Source of the DNA: Anaerolineae bacterium
Lineage (GTDB): Bacteria; Chloroflexota; Anaerolineae; B4-G1; SLSP01
Assembly: GCA_026991395.1 (NCBI GenBank)
Contig: JALXBP010000107.1
Location: forward strand, 1-46,157
DNA: 46,157 nucleotides
Direction: 5' to 3'
The position numbers and the translations under genes were made by a program. How positions within the stretch are numbered: the stretch's first letter is position 1; every line of letters begins with the position of its first letter. This document shows positions 27,079 to 34,649 of this stretch, one piece after another. The notes beneath the pieces are model-generated. The model was not told the origin of the DNA. It did no database searches and saw nothing but the letters and a program-made list of their open reading frames with translations.

Positions 27079-27846
27079 ATGCAACGGCACGAAGCGCAGG
27101 GGCTCGCCTGGTACACCTTTCCGGGGAGATGGCCGCCGCACGCGCTGATTACGCGGCTTGGCGGCGTCAGCCGCGGCCCCTTTGCCTCGCTCAATCTTGG
27201 GCACACCGTCGGCGACGATCCCGCCGCCGTCGCCGAGAATCACCGCCGCCTCTTCGCCCAATTCGGCCTGCGCGCAGCGATGGTCGTCAGCCCGCACCAG
27301 GTGCACGGGGCGCGTGTCGTGCGCGTTGGCCGCGCCGAGGGGGGAAGCATCGTCCGCAACTGCGATGCGCTGATCACCGACGAGCCGGGCGTGGTGCTGA
27401 TGATGCGCTTCGCCGATTGTCTCCCCATCCTCCTCTACGACAGGGAGCATCAGGCCATCGGTTTGGCGCACGCCGGTTGGCGGGGTACGGCCTCCGGCGT
27501 CATCGCGGCGACCGTCGAGGCGATGAAGGCGGCCTTCGGGAGCCGTTCGGAAGCGCTGCAGGCAGGCATCGGCCCCGGCATCGGCGTCGAAAGCTACGCC
27601 GTCGGCGCGGAGGTCGTGGAGGCCGTCGCCGCGACGCTTCCGCCGGGCACGCCGATCGCCCGATGGCGAGGCGGGCAGTGGTATCTCGACCTGCCGCTGG
27701 CCGCGCAGCGGCAACTGGAGAGCCTCGGCGTGGGGCAGATCACCGCCTCCGGTCTGGATACCGCGGCGCACACCGACGAGTGGTACTCCCATCGCGCCGA
27801 GCGCGGGCGCACCGGCAGGTTTGGCGTCCTGCTCTGGCTGCCGTAA
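27079..27846 (+). CDS. pgeF: PgeF/YlmD-family laccase-domain protein
   Basis: 255 residues from ATG 27079 (AAAGGAG 9-10 nt upstream); the frame is open upstream but that part overlaps the tRNA and terminator. Landmarks of the Cu-oxidase_4/YfiH family: GGVSRGPFASLNLG, SPHQVHGA, CDALITDEPGV, RFADCLPILLYD and AHAGWRGT, giving the His-Cys-His metal/active-site triad. In E. coli the family member removes wrongly incorporated residues from peptidoglycan precursors; older names are polyphenol oxidase or laccase, and purine nucleoside phosphorylase activity has been described for relatives. Stop lies 3 nt from the stop of the convergent gene. Confidence 0.93.
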   Translation: MQRHEAQGLAWYTFPGRWPPHALITRLGGVSRGPFASLNLGHTVGDDPAAVAENHRRLFAQFGLRAAMVVSPHQVHGARVVRVGRAEGGSIVRNCDALITDEPGVVLMMRFADCLPILLYDREHQAIGLAHAGWRGTASGVIAATVEAMKAAFGSRSEALQAGIGPGIGVESYAVGAEVVEAVAATLPPGTPIARWRGGQWYLDLPLAAQRQLESLGVGQITASGLDTAAHTDEWYSHRAERGRTGRFGVLLWLP

Positions 27847-27849
27847 CGG

Positions 27850-29061
27850 TCAGAGCAGGTCCTTGTAGCGACGCTCGCCATACTGGCGCAGGGCTTTGAC
27901 GTGCTCCTGCGAAACCTCCATCCCCTCTCTGGCAAGACCCTGCACGCCCTTCTCCCAACGGCGCATCGACTCCTGCATCTCTTTCCAGAGGGCCATCAAC
28001 TCCTCATAGTAGAGCTTGATATCTTCGTTGATCTCGCCCAACTGCTGTGCCGTCTGCTGATTGGCTTCATCCTGGCGACGCCAGCGATCCTCTTCGGTAA
28101 CGAGGCGGCGTTGCCAATCCCGCGAGAAGGTCTCCTGCCACTCCTCCCACTGCCGCTTCATCCGCTCCTCATTGAGGCGGAGCATTTCCAGCAACTCGTT
28201 CTGCCGCGTCTCCATACGGGTACGGAACTCCTCCAGCGCGGTCAGGGCCTGCTGATTCTGGTTGTAGAGCAAGGTGTACTTCTGCGTCTCCTTGACCAGA
28301 CGCGATAGCTCCTGCTCCACACGAGCGGCCTGGTCCAGGTACTTCTTCACCCGCTGTTCACGCTGGAAATCGGCCACGCGCAGCGCCTCGATGCGCGGAT
28401 CGTAGCTCTTGACGAGCTTCAAGGCATCCTCGACCCGCGTCGCCTGCTTGCGCAGGCCCTCTTCTATGCGGGCTATGCGGGAACCGAGCGGTGTAACCTC
28501 CTTGCGAAGCGCGGCCAAGTCGCTTTCCAAAGCGGCCAGGCGTCGCAGATCGGCGCGGCGCTGCTCTTCCAGATAGACGATGGCCTGCAGCCGATCCTCC
28601 GTCCGTTTGACGAAGTCGTCGAAGGCCGCCGCCAGTTGCTGCAGGCGCGACTGGAAGCGCTGATCGGCATCTGTACGCGCACGCAGCGCCTCTTCCAGGC
28701 GCGGGATGACCTTGGTACGCCGCTCGACGGCGATCACCTCCTCCTGCAGCGCCGCCAGCGAGGTATGCCACATCTGGTCGCTTTCGCCGAGATCGCGCTG
28801 GAGCTGGCTGCGCAGATCGTCGAGTTCCGCCTCGACCTCACGGCGCGCCTTCTCGACCAGCGCAGGGTAGTCATCGGTGCGGCGGACGTCCGTTTCCAGA
28901 GCGGCAAGCTGCTGTTGCAGCGCCTTGATCTCCCGCGCCTGGGCCTCCATCGCCAGCGATTGCTGCTCGACGAGGCCCTGCAGCGCGGTGATCGTGGCCT
29001 TGTCCCGCTTGCGCTCCTCGTCGAGCCAGCGGACCATCTGTTCCAACTGAGAAAGCTCCAT
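27850..29061 (-). CDS. Long coiled-coil protein of unknown function
   Basis: 403 residues, almost entirely predicted coiled coil: heptad-like Leu/Ala spacing with abundant Glu, Arg and Gln from the N-terminus (LSQLEQMVRWLDEERKRD) to about residue 380. No signal peptide, membrane helix, cysteine pair or catalytic motif is visible. Resembles cytoskeletal or chromosome-associated structural proteins only in composition. AAAGGAG precedes ATG 29061 and a TATAAT lies about 55 nt upstream. Divergent from the sigma factor gene; no function is assigned. Confidence 0.8.
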   Translation of the reverse strand: MELSQLEQMVRWLDEERKRDKATITALQGLVEQQSLAMEAQAREIKALQQQLAALETDVRRTDDYPALVEKARREVEAELDDLRSQLQRDLGESDQMWHTSLAALQEEVIAVERRTKVIPRLEEALRARTDADQRFQSRLQQLAAAFDDFVKRTEDRLQAIVYLEEQRRADLRRLAALESDLAALRKEVTPLGSRIARIEEGLRKQATRVEDALKLVKSYDPRIEALRVADFQREQRVKKYLDQAARVEQELSRLVKETQKYTLLYNQNQQALTALEEFRTRMETRQNELLEMLRLNEERMKRQWEEWQETFSRDWQRRLVTEEDRWRRQDEANQQTAQQLGEINEDIKLYYEELMALWKEMQESMRRWEKGVQGLAREGMEVSQEHVKALRQYGERRYKDLL

Positions 29062-29116
29062 AACCCACTCCTTTGCTCTGCAGCGCCGTGCGCCGCGGAG
29101 GAGGATTCAACGGGAG

Positions 29117-29122
29117 CATTAT
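29117..29122 (-). promoter_or_regulatory. Probable -10 of the coiled-coil gene
   Basis: Minus-strand TATAAT about 55 nt upstream of ATG 29061. The best -35 at 16 nt spacing is TTTCCG (29139-29144), a poor match. Confidence 0.5.
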
Positions 29123-29224
29123 AGCCGAGAGTGGATTTGCGGAAAATCGGGCGGGGAAGGGACAGGAGGGGGCAAGCGGGGGACTGGCAGCGCCGGAACT
29201 TGCGCCAACTTCGCCGACACCCCC

Positions 29225-29253
29225 TTGACAAATCCAAATATGCCGTATTATAG
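29225..29253 (+). promoter_or_regulatory. Distal promoter upstream of the sigma factor gene
   Basis: Perfect TTGACA (29225-29230) followed by the AT-rich TATTATAG (29246-29253); spacing is 15-17 nt depending on which -10 frame is used. Transcription would begin near 29258, about 27 nt before a strong terminator. Confidence 0.75.
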
Positions 29254-29257
29254 AAGA

Positions 29258-29321
29258 GGTAACGTCAGCATCCATCCGCATGGCGAGCACAGGTGAAGCC
29301 CCTTCACCCGTGCTCTTTTTT
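29258..29321 (+). ncRNA. Candidate short RNA or attenuated leader upstream of sigA
   Basis: The stretch from the inferred start of the distal promoter to the end of the T-run is only about 64 nt and ends in an intrinsic terminator. No gene upstream on this strand could need that terminator, because the neighbour is divergent. Either a small RNA is made, or transcription into sigA is attenuated here. No known RNA family recognised. The exact 5' end is inferred. Confidence 0.5.
29285..29321 (+). terminator. Intrinsic terminator in the sigA leader
   Basis: GAGCAC pairs with GTGCTC and GGTGAA with TTCACC, one A/C mismatch between the two helices and a 5-nt GCCCC loop, followed by six T residues (29316-29321). 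The orientation is towards sigA. Confidence 0.85.
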
Positions 29322-29350
29322 CCGCCGCTGCGGAAAGGCCGACGAAAGAC

Positions 29351-29379
29351 TTGAAGATTTTGGAATAGTAGGCTACACT
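29351..29379 (+). promoter_or_regulatory. Proximal promoter of sigA
   Basis: TTGAAG (29351-29356), 17-nt spacer, TACACT (29374-29379). Transcription would start about 14 nt before the ATG at 29400, giving a very short leader without SD. Confidence 0.65.
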
Positions 29380-29399
29380 AAAGTCAGCCAAACGAGACA

Positions 29400-30668
29400 A
29401 TGTACGGACAAATCGATAACATCACGGTAAAGGATTGGGCCTTGGGCGACGAAAAGCTACTCGATGAAGAACAGCTAATCGAAGAAGATGAGGGGCTCGT
29501 CGAGGACGAGACGGGGGAAGAACACCTCCTCGCCATCGGGTACGAGCGCGGATACGTAACCTATGACGACATCCTGCGTCTCTTCCCCGAAGCGGAGGAG
29601 GACCTCGACCGCCTGGACGAGATCATCTCGACCTTGCTCGACCACGGCATCACCGTCGGCAGTGGTGATGGCGCGGACGGTGTGCTGCACCGCAAGGAAG
29701 CTCCCGCTCCCGCGGAAGAGGCGGACGAGGAGAACGAGATCGAAGAGGACATCTACCGTGCCATCGAAGTCGATGACACGATCGGGCTTTACCTGAAGGA
29801 GATCGGCAAGGTCTCCTTGCTCACCGCCGAAGAAGAGGTCGAACTGGCCAAGCGTATGGAAGCGGGCAAAAAGGCCCAGCAGCGATTGAAGAAGGTCAAA
29901 TCAGCGGCCAAACGGCGCGAACTGGAGAAGATCATCGAAGACGGGCGGGCCGCGCGGGAGCACCTCATCCGCGCCAACTCGCGCCTCGTCATCAGCGTGG
30001 CGAAGAAGTACATCGGGCGCGGTGTCCCCTTCCTCGATCTCATCCAGGAGGGAAACATCGGCCTCATCCGCGCCGCCAACAAGTTCGACTACACGCGCGG
30101 ACACAAGTTCTCGACCTACGCCACGTGGTGGATTCGGCAGGCCGTAACCCGCGCCATCGCCGACCAGAGCCGCACCATCCGCGTTCCCGTCCACATGGGC
30201 GACCAAATCAACAAGCTGCTGCGCATCTCGCACCAGCTCACCCAGCGGCTGGGACGCGAACCGACGCCGGAGGAACTCGCCGCCGAACTGGACATCCCCG
30301 TGCGCAAGGTCGAGCAGATGCTCGACGTGGCGCGGCGTCCGCTTTCGCTGGAGATGCCCACCGATGACGAGGAGGAAAGCACGTTGGGTGACTTCGTCGA
30401 AGATACCGACAGCCCATCGCCGCCCGACGAGGTCAACGCGGCGATGCTGCGCGAGGCGTTGATGAAGATTCTCGCCGACCTGCCGCCGCGCGAGGTCAAA
30501 ATCCTGCAGATGCGCTACGGCCTCCTCGACGGCCAGACCTACACGCTGGAAGAGGTCGGCAAGAAGCTCGGCGTTACGCGCGAGCGCGTGCGGCAGATCG
30601 AAGCGCACGCCCTGAGCCGCCTGCGTCATCCGGCCCATGCCCGGCGTCTGCGCGATTACCTGCGCTAA
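29400..30668 (+). CDS. sigA: Primary sigma factor (RpoD/SigA)
   Basis: 422 residues. Acidic region 1.1-like N-terminus (1-100), region 1.2 ([19 protein letters not shown]), region 2 with [29 protein letters not shown] and the -10-melting [18 protein letters not shown], region 3 (RIPVHM-like [13 protein letters not shown]) and region 4 with the -35-binding [20 protein letters not shown]. All marks of a group 1 housekeeping sigma factor. No SD precedes ATG 29400 (AACGAGACA); with the proximal promoter the mRNA would have a leader of about 14 nt. A second promoter plus terminator lies further upstream. Followed by a strong hairpin. Confidence 0.96.
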   Translation: MYGQIDNITVKDWALGDEKLLDEEQLIEEDEGLVEDETGEEHLLAIGYERGYVTYDDILRLFPEAEEDLDRLDEIISTLLDHGITVGSGDGADGVLHRKEAPAPAEEADEENEIEEDIYRAIEVDDTIGLYLKEIGKVSLLTAEEEVELAKRMEAGKKAQQRLKKVKSAAKRRELEKIIEDGRAAREHLIRANSRLVISVAKKYIGRGVPFLDLIQEGNIGLIRAANKFDYTRGHKFSTYATWWIRQAVTRAIADQSRTIRVPVHMGDQINKLLRISHQLTQRLGREPTPEELAAELDIPVRKVEQMLDVARRPLSLEMPTDDEEESTLGDFVEDTDSPSPPDEVNAAMLREALMKILADLPPREVKILQMRYGLLDGQTYTLEEVGKKLGVTRERVRQIEAHALSRLRHPAHARRLRDYLR

Positions 30669-30678
30669 AGCGACCGAA

Positions 30679-30713
30679 GGCAATCGGGGCGAGCCTTCTT
30701 CGCCCCGATTGCC
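30679..30713 (+). terminator. Hairpin after sigA
   Basis: Perfect 14-bp stem GGCAATCGGGGCGA / TCGCCCCGATTGCC with a 7-nt loop, 10 nt after the sigA stop. The T-tract is short (CTT), and the SD of the next gene starts 5 nt later, so it may terminate incompletely. Confidence 0.75.
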
Positions 30714-30734
30714 CTTGCAAGGAGCGATCTTTCG

Positions 30735-33700
30735 ATGAACGCACCCCATCGCCCTCGCGCTGTGAGGGCCAGACAGAAGAAGATGCCGCGGGAGGTGATG
30801 CTCACGCTCATCCTCTCCCGCAGGGAACGCAAGCGGCTGCGGAGCCGTACCGGCTTCAACCTCGTGCTCCGTGCCGTGGCGACGGTCGTCGTCATCTCCA
30901 TCCTCACCGGCGGCGTCGCCTTCGCGATGGGGATGGGAGCAGCCGGAGCAGCCTACGCCGCAATGACCAAGAACCTCCCCTCACCGGAGGAGGTGCGCAG
31001 TGCCAGCGAGGAGACCTTCGAGACGACGAAGATCTACGACCGCACGGGCCAACACCTCCTCTACGAGATCATCGATCCCAACGCGGGGGATCGCCACTGG
31101 GTTTCGATCGACGACCTGCCCGACTACCTCCTCTGCGGCACCGTCGCCTCGGAGGACAAGACCTTCTGGACCAATCCCGGCGTCGATCCCCTGGGGATCA
31201 CCCGTGCCTTCCTCAACAACCTGCAGGGTCTGCCCACACAGGGCGGCTCCTCCATCACCCAGCAGGTCGTCAAGCAGACGGTCATCTCGCCGGAAGAACG
31301 CTACCGGCGCAGCTACAGCCGCAAGATCAAGGAAATCCTCATCGCGCTGGAGCTGACCCGTCGCTACGACAAACGGCAGATTCTGGAATGGTACCTGAAT
31401 ACCATCTTCTACGGCAACCTGGCCTACGGCATCGATGCCGCCGCGCGGGTCTACTTCGGCAAGGCGGCCAGCGACCTCACCCTCTCCGAGGCGGCCACGC
31501 TGATCGCCATCCCGCAATCCCCGGCGCTCAACCCCTTCGACGCGCCGGAGGAGGCGGAGAAGCGCAAGGAAGTCATCCTGAACCGTATGGTCGATGAGGG
31601 CTGCATCACGGCGGCGGAGGCGGAGGCCGCCAAGGCGGAACCCTGGCATCTGGCGGAGACGACCCGCCGCTTCAACATCGAAGCGCCGCATTTCTCGATG
31701 TACGTCCGCCGCCAGTTGGAGGAGATGTTCGGGCCGGAGATGGTCGCCGGTGGCGGGCTGCGCGTCTACACCACGCTCGATCTCGACCTGAACAATCAGG
31801 CCCAGTGCGTCGCGCAGACCTACCTGCGCATCCTGGGAGGGGCCGACCCCGCCGATGTCATTCCGGAGGCCGTCGCGCAGGGCTGCGATGCCGCGCAGTA
31901 CCTCCCCGACGTCCCCTACTCGCGCATCGGCAAGGACTTCAACGTGAAGAATGCCGCCGTCGTCGTCATCCGTCCGACGACGGGGGAGATTCTGGCGATG
32001 GTCGGCAGCGCCGACTACTGGAATCAAGCGATCGACGGCAAATTCAATGTCGCCGTGGACGGATTGCGGCAGCCCGGCTCCTCCTTCAAGCCCTTCACCT
32101 ACGTAACCTTCCTTGCCCAGGGGCACAACGCCGCCCATCTCTTCTGGGACGTGCGCAAAGCCTTCGACCAGGGGCCAGGACGTCCGCCCTACGTGCCGGA
32201 GAACTACACGCGCACCTACCACGGGCCGGTTACGCTGCGCTACGCACTGGCGCAATCGCTCAACATCCCCGCCGTCGAGGCGATGTCCATCGCCGGTATC
32301 GACAACGTGCTCAAGACGGCGCACAGGATGGGCATCAACACCCTCGACAAGGGGCTGCAGTACTACGGCCTCAGCCTCACCTTGGGCGGCGGCGAAGTCC
32401 ACCTCATCGATATGGTCTATGCCTATTCCGTCTTCGACAACAACGGCGTGATGTACGGGCGTCCGGTGCCGGAGGCCAAGCGCCGCCCCGGCTTCCGCGA
32501 ACTCGACCCCGTTGCCATCCTCCGCGTCGAGGACCGCAACGGCAACGTCCTCTACGAATACGACAAGCCGGAAGCCCAGCAGATCCTCGACCCGCGGCTG
32601 GCCTACATCATCACCGACATCCTCTCCGACCGCCGCGCCCGCATCCCCGCCTTCGGCACGCCCAACGCCCTGGAACTGGCCGACAACCGTCCGGCAGCGG
32701 CCAAGACCGGCTCGACCAACAACTTCACCGACAACTGGACGATCGGCTACACGCCGCAACTGGTTACCGGCGTCTGGATGGGGAACAAGGATGCCGACGA
32801 CTATATGATCAACACACCCGGCTCCCGCGGCGCGGCCTACATCTGGCACGCGGTGATGGAGTATGCCCTGCACGATCAGCCGATCGTCCCCTTCACCCGC
32901 CCCGAGGGGCTGGTGGACGTAACCGTCTGCGCCCTTTCGGGAGCCAGGCCGAACGAACACTGCCCCACCCGCAGCGAGATTATGATCCCCGGCACGGAGC
33001 CGGAGGAGACCTGCCACATCCACCAGGTCTTCCTCGTGGACAAGGAGACGGGACGACTGGCGACCATCTACACGCCGCCCGACAAGGTGGAAGAGCGCGT
33101 CTACGAGGTCTATCCCTCCGAGGCCCAGGACTGGCTCAACAGCCTGCCGGAGGACAAACGCCCGCCGACCCCTCCCACCGAGTACGACACCATCTACGGC
33201 CCCAACCTCACCCAAGCCGAGGTCGCCATCATCTCCCCGACCGCCTACTCCTACGTGCGCGGCATCGTGCCCATCATCGGCAACGCCAAGGGCGGCAATA
33301 TGGCCCTCTACCGGCTCCTCTTCGGCGAGGGGATGAACCCCACCGCCTGGACGCAGATCGGCCCCGACCACAACAACCAGGTGGACAACAACGTGCTGGA
33401 GAACTTCGACACGACCGGCCTCGCCGACGGCCTCTACACGCTCCAGCTACAGGTCATCGGCCACGATCAGAGCGTCCGCCAGGCCACCATCCAGCTCACC
33501 GTCGATAACACGCCGCCCGTCGTTGACCTCACCTATCCGCCGGAAGGGCAGGAGTACGAGTACGGCTTCGACGAGTGGGTCAACGTCAATGCCGAGGTGC
33601 AGGACGCCTACACCATCGACCGCGTGGAGTTCTTCGTCCACAAAGTCGGGGAACCGGAGCCGACCCCCGACGCCCAGGGCAACATCCCGCCGCGGACGCC

Positions 33701-33851
33701 CTTCGCCGTGCGCACCGTCGCCCCCTTCAACGTCAACTGGACGCTGGAAGGCATCGGCGAGTACGAATTCAGCATCAAAGTCTACGATGCTGCGGGCAAC
33801 GTCAGCGAGGCGGGACCTGTGCGCATCAAAGTCGTCCCCCACAACCACTGA
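30735..33851 (+). CDS. Class A penicillin-binding protein (GT51 transglycosylase/transpeptidase)
   Basis: 1038 residues, longer than the usual 650-900. A basic cytoplasmic tail (1-40) precedes a membrane anchor (about 42-70). GT51 follows with CGTVASEDKTFWTNPGVD and GGSSITQQVVKQ. The transpeptidase has the SxxK serine in QPGSSFKPFTY, SLN in LAQSLNIPAVEA and KTG in AAAKTGSTNNF. The C-terminal 250 residues hold an Ig-like/Big module (VDNTPPVVDLTYPPEGQEYE, DRVEFFVHKVG, EYEFSIKVYDAAGNVS) probably binding wall or glycans. It polymerises and cross-links peptidoglycan outside the membrane. AAGGAG lies 10 nt before ATG 30735. Confidence 0.95.
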   Translation: MNAPHRPRAVRARQKKMPREVMLTLILSRRERKRLRSRTGFNLVLRAVATVVVISILTGGVAFAMGMGAAGAAYAAMTKNLPSPEEVRSASEETFETTKIYDRTGQHLLYEIIDPNAGDRHWVSIDDLPDYLLCGTVASEDKTFWTNPGVDPLGITRAFLNNLQGLPTQGGSSITQQVVKQTVISPEERYRRSYSRKIKEILIALELTRRYDKRQILEWYLNTIFYGNLAYGIDAAARVYFGKAASDLTLSEAATLIAIPQSPALNPFDAPEEAEKRKEVILNRMVDEGCITAAEAEAAKAEPWHLAETTRRFNIEAPHFSMYVRRQLEEMFGPEMVAGGGLRVYTTLDLDLNNQAQCVAQTYLRILGGADPADVIPEAVAQGCDAAQYLPDVPYSRIGKDFNVKNAAVVVIRPTTGEILAMVGSADYWNQAIDGKFNVAVDGLRQPGSSFKPFTYVTFLAQGHNAAHLFWDVRKAFDQGPGRPPYVPENYTRTYHGPVTLRYALAQSLNIPAVEAMSIAGIDNVLKTAHRMGINTLDKGLQYYGLSLTLGGGEVHLIDMVYAYSVFDNNGVMYGRPVPEAKRRPGFRELDPVAILRVEDRNGNVLYEYDKPEAQQILDPRLAYIITDILSDRRARIPAFGTPNALELADNRPAAAKTGSTNNFTDNWTIGYTPQLVTGVWMGNKDADDYMINTPGSRGAAYIWHAVMEYALHDQPIVPFTRPEGLVDVTVCALSGARPNEHCPTRSEIMIPGTEPEETCHIHQVFLVDKETGRLATIYTPPDKVEERVYEVYPSEAQDWLNSLPEDKRPPTPPTEYDTIYGPNLTQAEVAIISPTAYSYVRGIVPIIGNAKGGNMALYRLLFGEGMNPTAWTQIGPDHNNQVDNNVLENFDTTGLADGLYTLQLQVIGHDQSVRQATIQLTVDNTPPVVDLTYPPEGQEYEYGFDEWVNVNAEVQDAYTIDRVEFFVHKVGEPEPTPDAQGNIPPRTPFAVRTVAPFNVNWTLEGIGEYEFSIKVYDAAGNVSEAGPVRIKVVPHNH

Positions 33852-33853
33852 TT

Positions 33854-33881
33854 TTGTCCAGCGGTTAAAGGCAAGTATAAT
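33854..33881 (+). promoter_or_regulatory. Promoter of the GNAT gene
   Basis: TTGTCC (33854-33859), 16-nt spacer, perfect TATAAT (33876-33881), about 40 nt upstream of ATG 33922 and directly after the PBP stop. Confidence 0.8.
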
Positions 33882-33921
33882 GGGGGCGAGACAGGCGGAA
33901 ACAGCACGAGGAGCAACAGAG

Positions 33922-34410
33922 ATGGAGATCAAGGTACGCCGCGCCAACCTGCGAGATGCCCAGCGCATTGCCGACTTCGTCAACAAGGCCAACCGTGACA
34001 ACGCGGTTACCCGGCAGATGGTCGCCCTGCGCTTCAGCGACGTCGGCTTTCTCCTGGCGGAGATGGAAGGTGAACTGGTCGGCATGCTGGGCTGGCAGGT
34101 GGAAAATCTCGTCGCCCGCGTTACCGACTTCCTCGTCTATCCCGCCGTCGATCGCGTGATCGCCGGGCGGGCGCTCATCGAGGCGATGGAGGAAGAGGCG
34201 AAACTGCTCCAGGCCGAAGCCATCATCCTCTTCCCGCCCCCCAATCCCAGCCGCGAGCTGCTCGACTACTGGGGCCTCTTCGGCTACGAGCGCCAAGCGA
34301 TCGCCAACCTCCCACGGGCCTGGCGCGAGGTCGCCAGGGAATGGAACCCGCAGGCTACCGAGGTCATCCTCAAACAACTCCGCACCGGCCTCGTCAACCG
34401 CCCACTTTAG
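33922..34410 (+). CDS. GNAT-family N-acetyltransferase-like protein
   Basis: 162 residues from ATG 33922 (GAGGAG upstream). N-terminal strand IKVRRANLRDAQRIADFVNKAN is typical for GNAT proteins, then FLLAEMEGELVGMLGWQVE (strands 2-4), and a helix RALIEAMEEEAKLLQAEAI preceding ELLDYWGLFGYERQ, the usual end of the fold. The acetyl-CoA pyrophosphate loop is poorly conserved (PAVDRVIAGRAL), so substrate and activity are uncertain. It has its own promoter and is followed 15 nt later by a small membrane protein. Confidence 0.75.
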   Translation: MEIKVRRANLRDAQRIADFVNKANRDNAVTRQMVALRFSDVGFLLAEMEGELVGMLGWQVENLVARVTDFLVYPAVDRVIAGRALIEAMEEEAKLLQAEAIILFPPPNPSRELLDYWGLFGYERQAIANLPRAWREVAREWNPQATEVILKQLRTGLVNRPL

Positions 34411-34425
34411 TTCTGGAGGCAGTCA

Positions 34426-34647
34426 ATGGACAAGCTCAAGACGTTCGTCAACGAACATCCGCAATGGACCTCGTGGATCGTCCTCTCCATCGGCCTGGTC
34501 GCCATCCTCATCTGGTCGGCGCGGGACGTAGGGCTGACTGCAGGGCAATGGGCCACGTTCATCCTGGCGACCATCGGCGTCGCCGGACTTTCCGTCTGGA
34601 TCATCGGCTGGGAAGACGAAGAGGACGAGGAGAGCGACGCCGCCTGA
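34426..34647 (+). CDS. Small two-helix membrane protein
   Basis: 73 residues. Two hydrophobic helices (about 17-33, WIVLSIGLVAILIWSA, and 43-61, ATFILATIGVAGLSVWIIG) followed by an acidic tail (EDEEDEESDAA). TGGAGG lies 8 nt before ATG 34426. Not recognised as a family. Its TGA and the stop of the convergent large membrane protein are embedded in a small palindrome (GAGCC-TAC-GGCTC, 34646-34658) that may serve as a weak bidirectional terminator. Confidence 0.8.
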   Translation: MDKLKTFVNEHPQWTSWIVLSIGLVAILIWSARDVGLTAGQWATFILATIGVAGLSVWIIGWEDEEDEESDAA

Positions 34648-34649
34648 GC

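Noticed and set aside
29280-29354. 24-codon frame starting ATG GCG AGC in the sigA leader (attenuator peptide)
   Set aside because: No SD, and the frame runs through the terminator; there is no run of regulatory codons.
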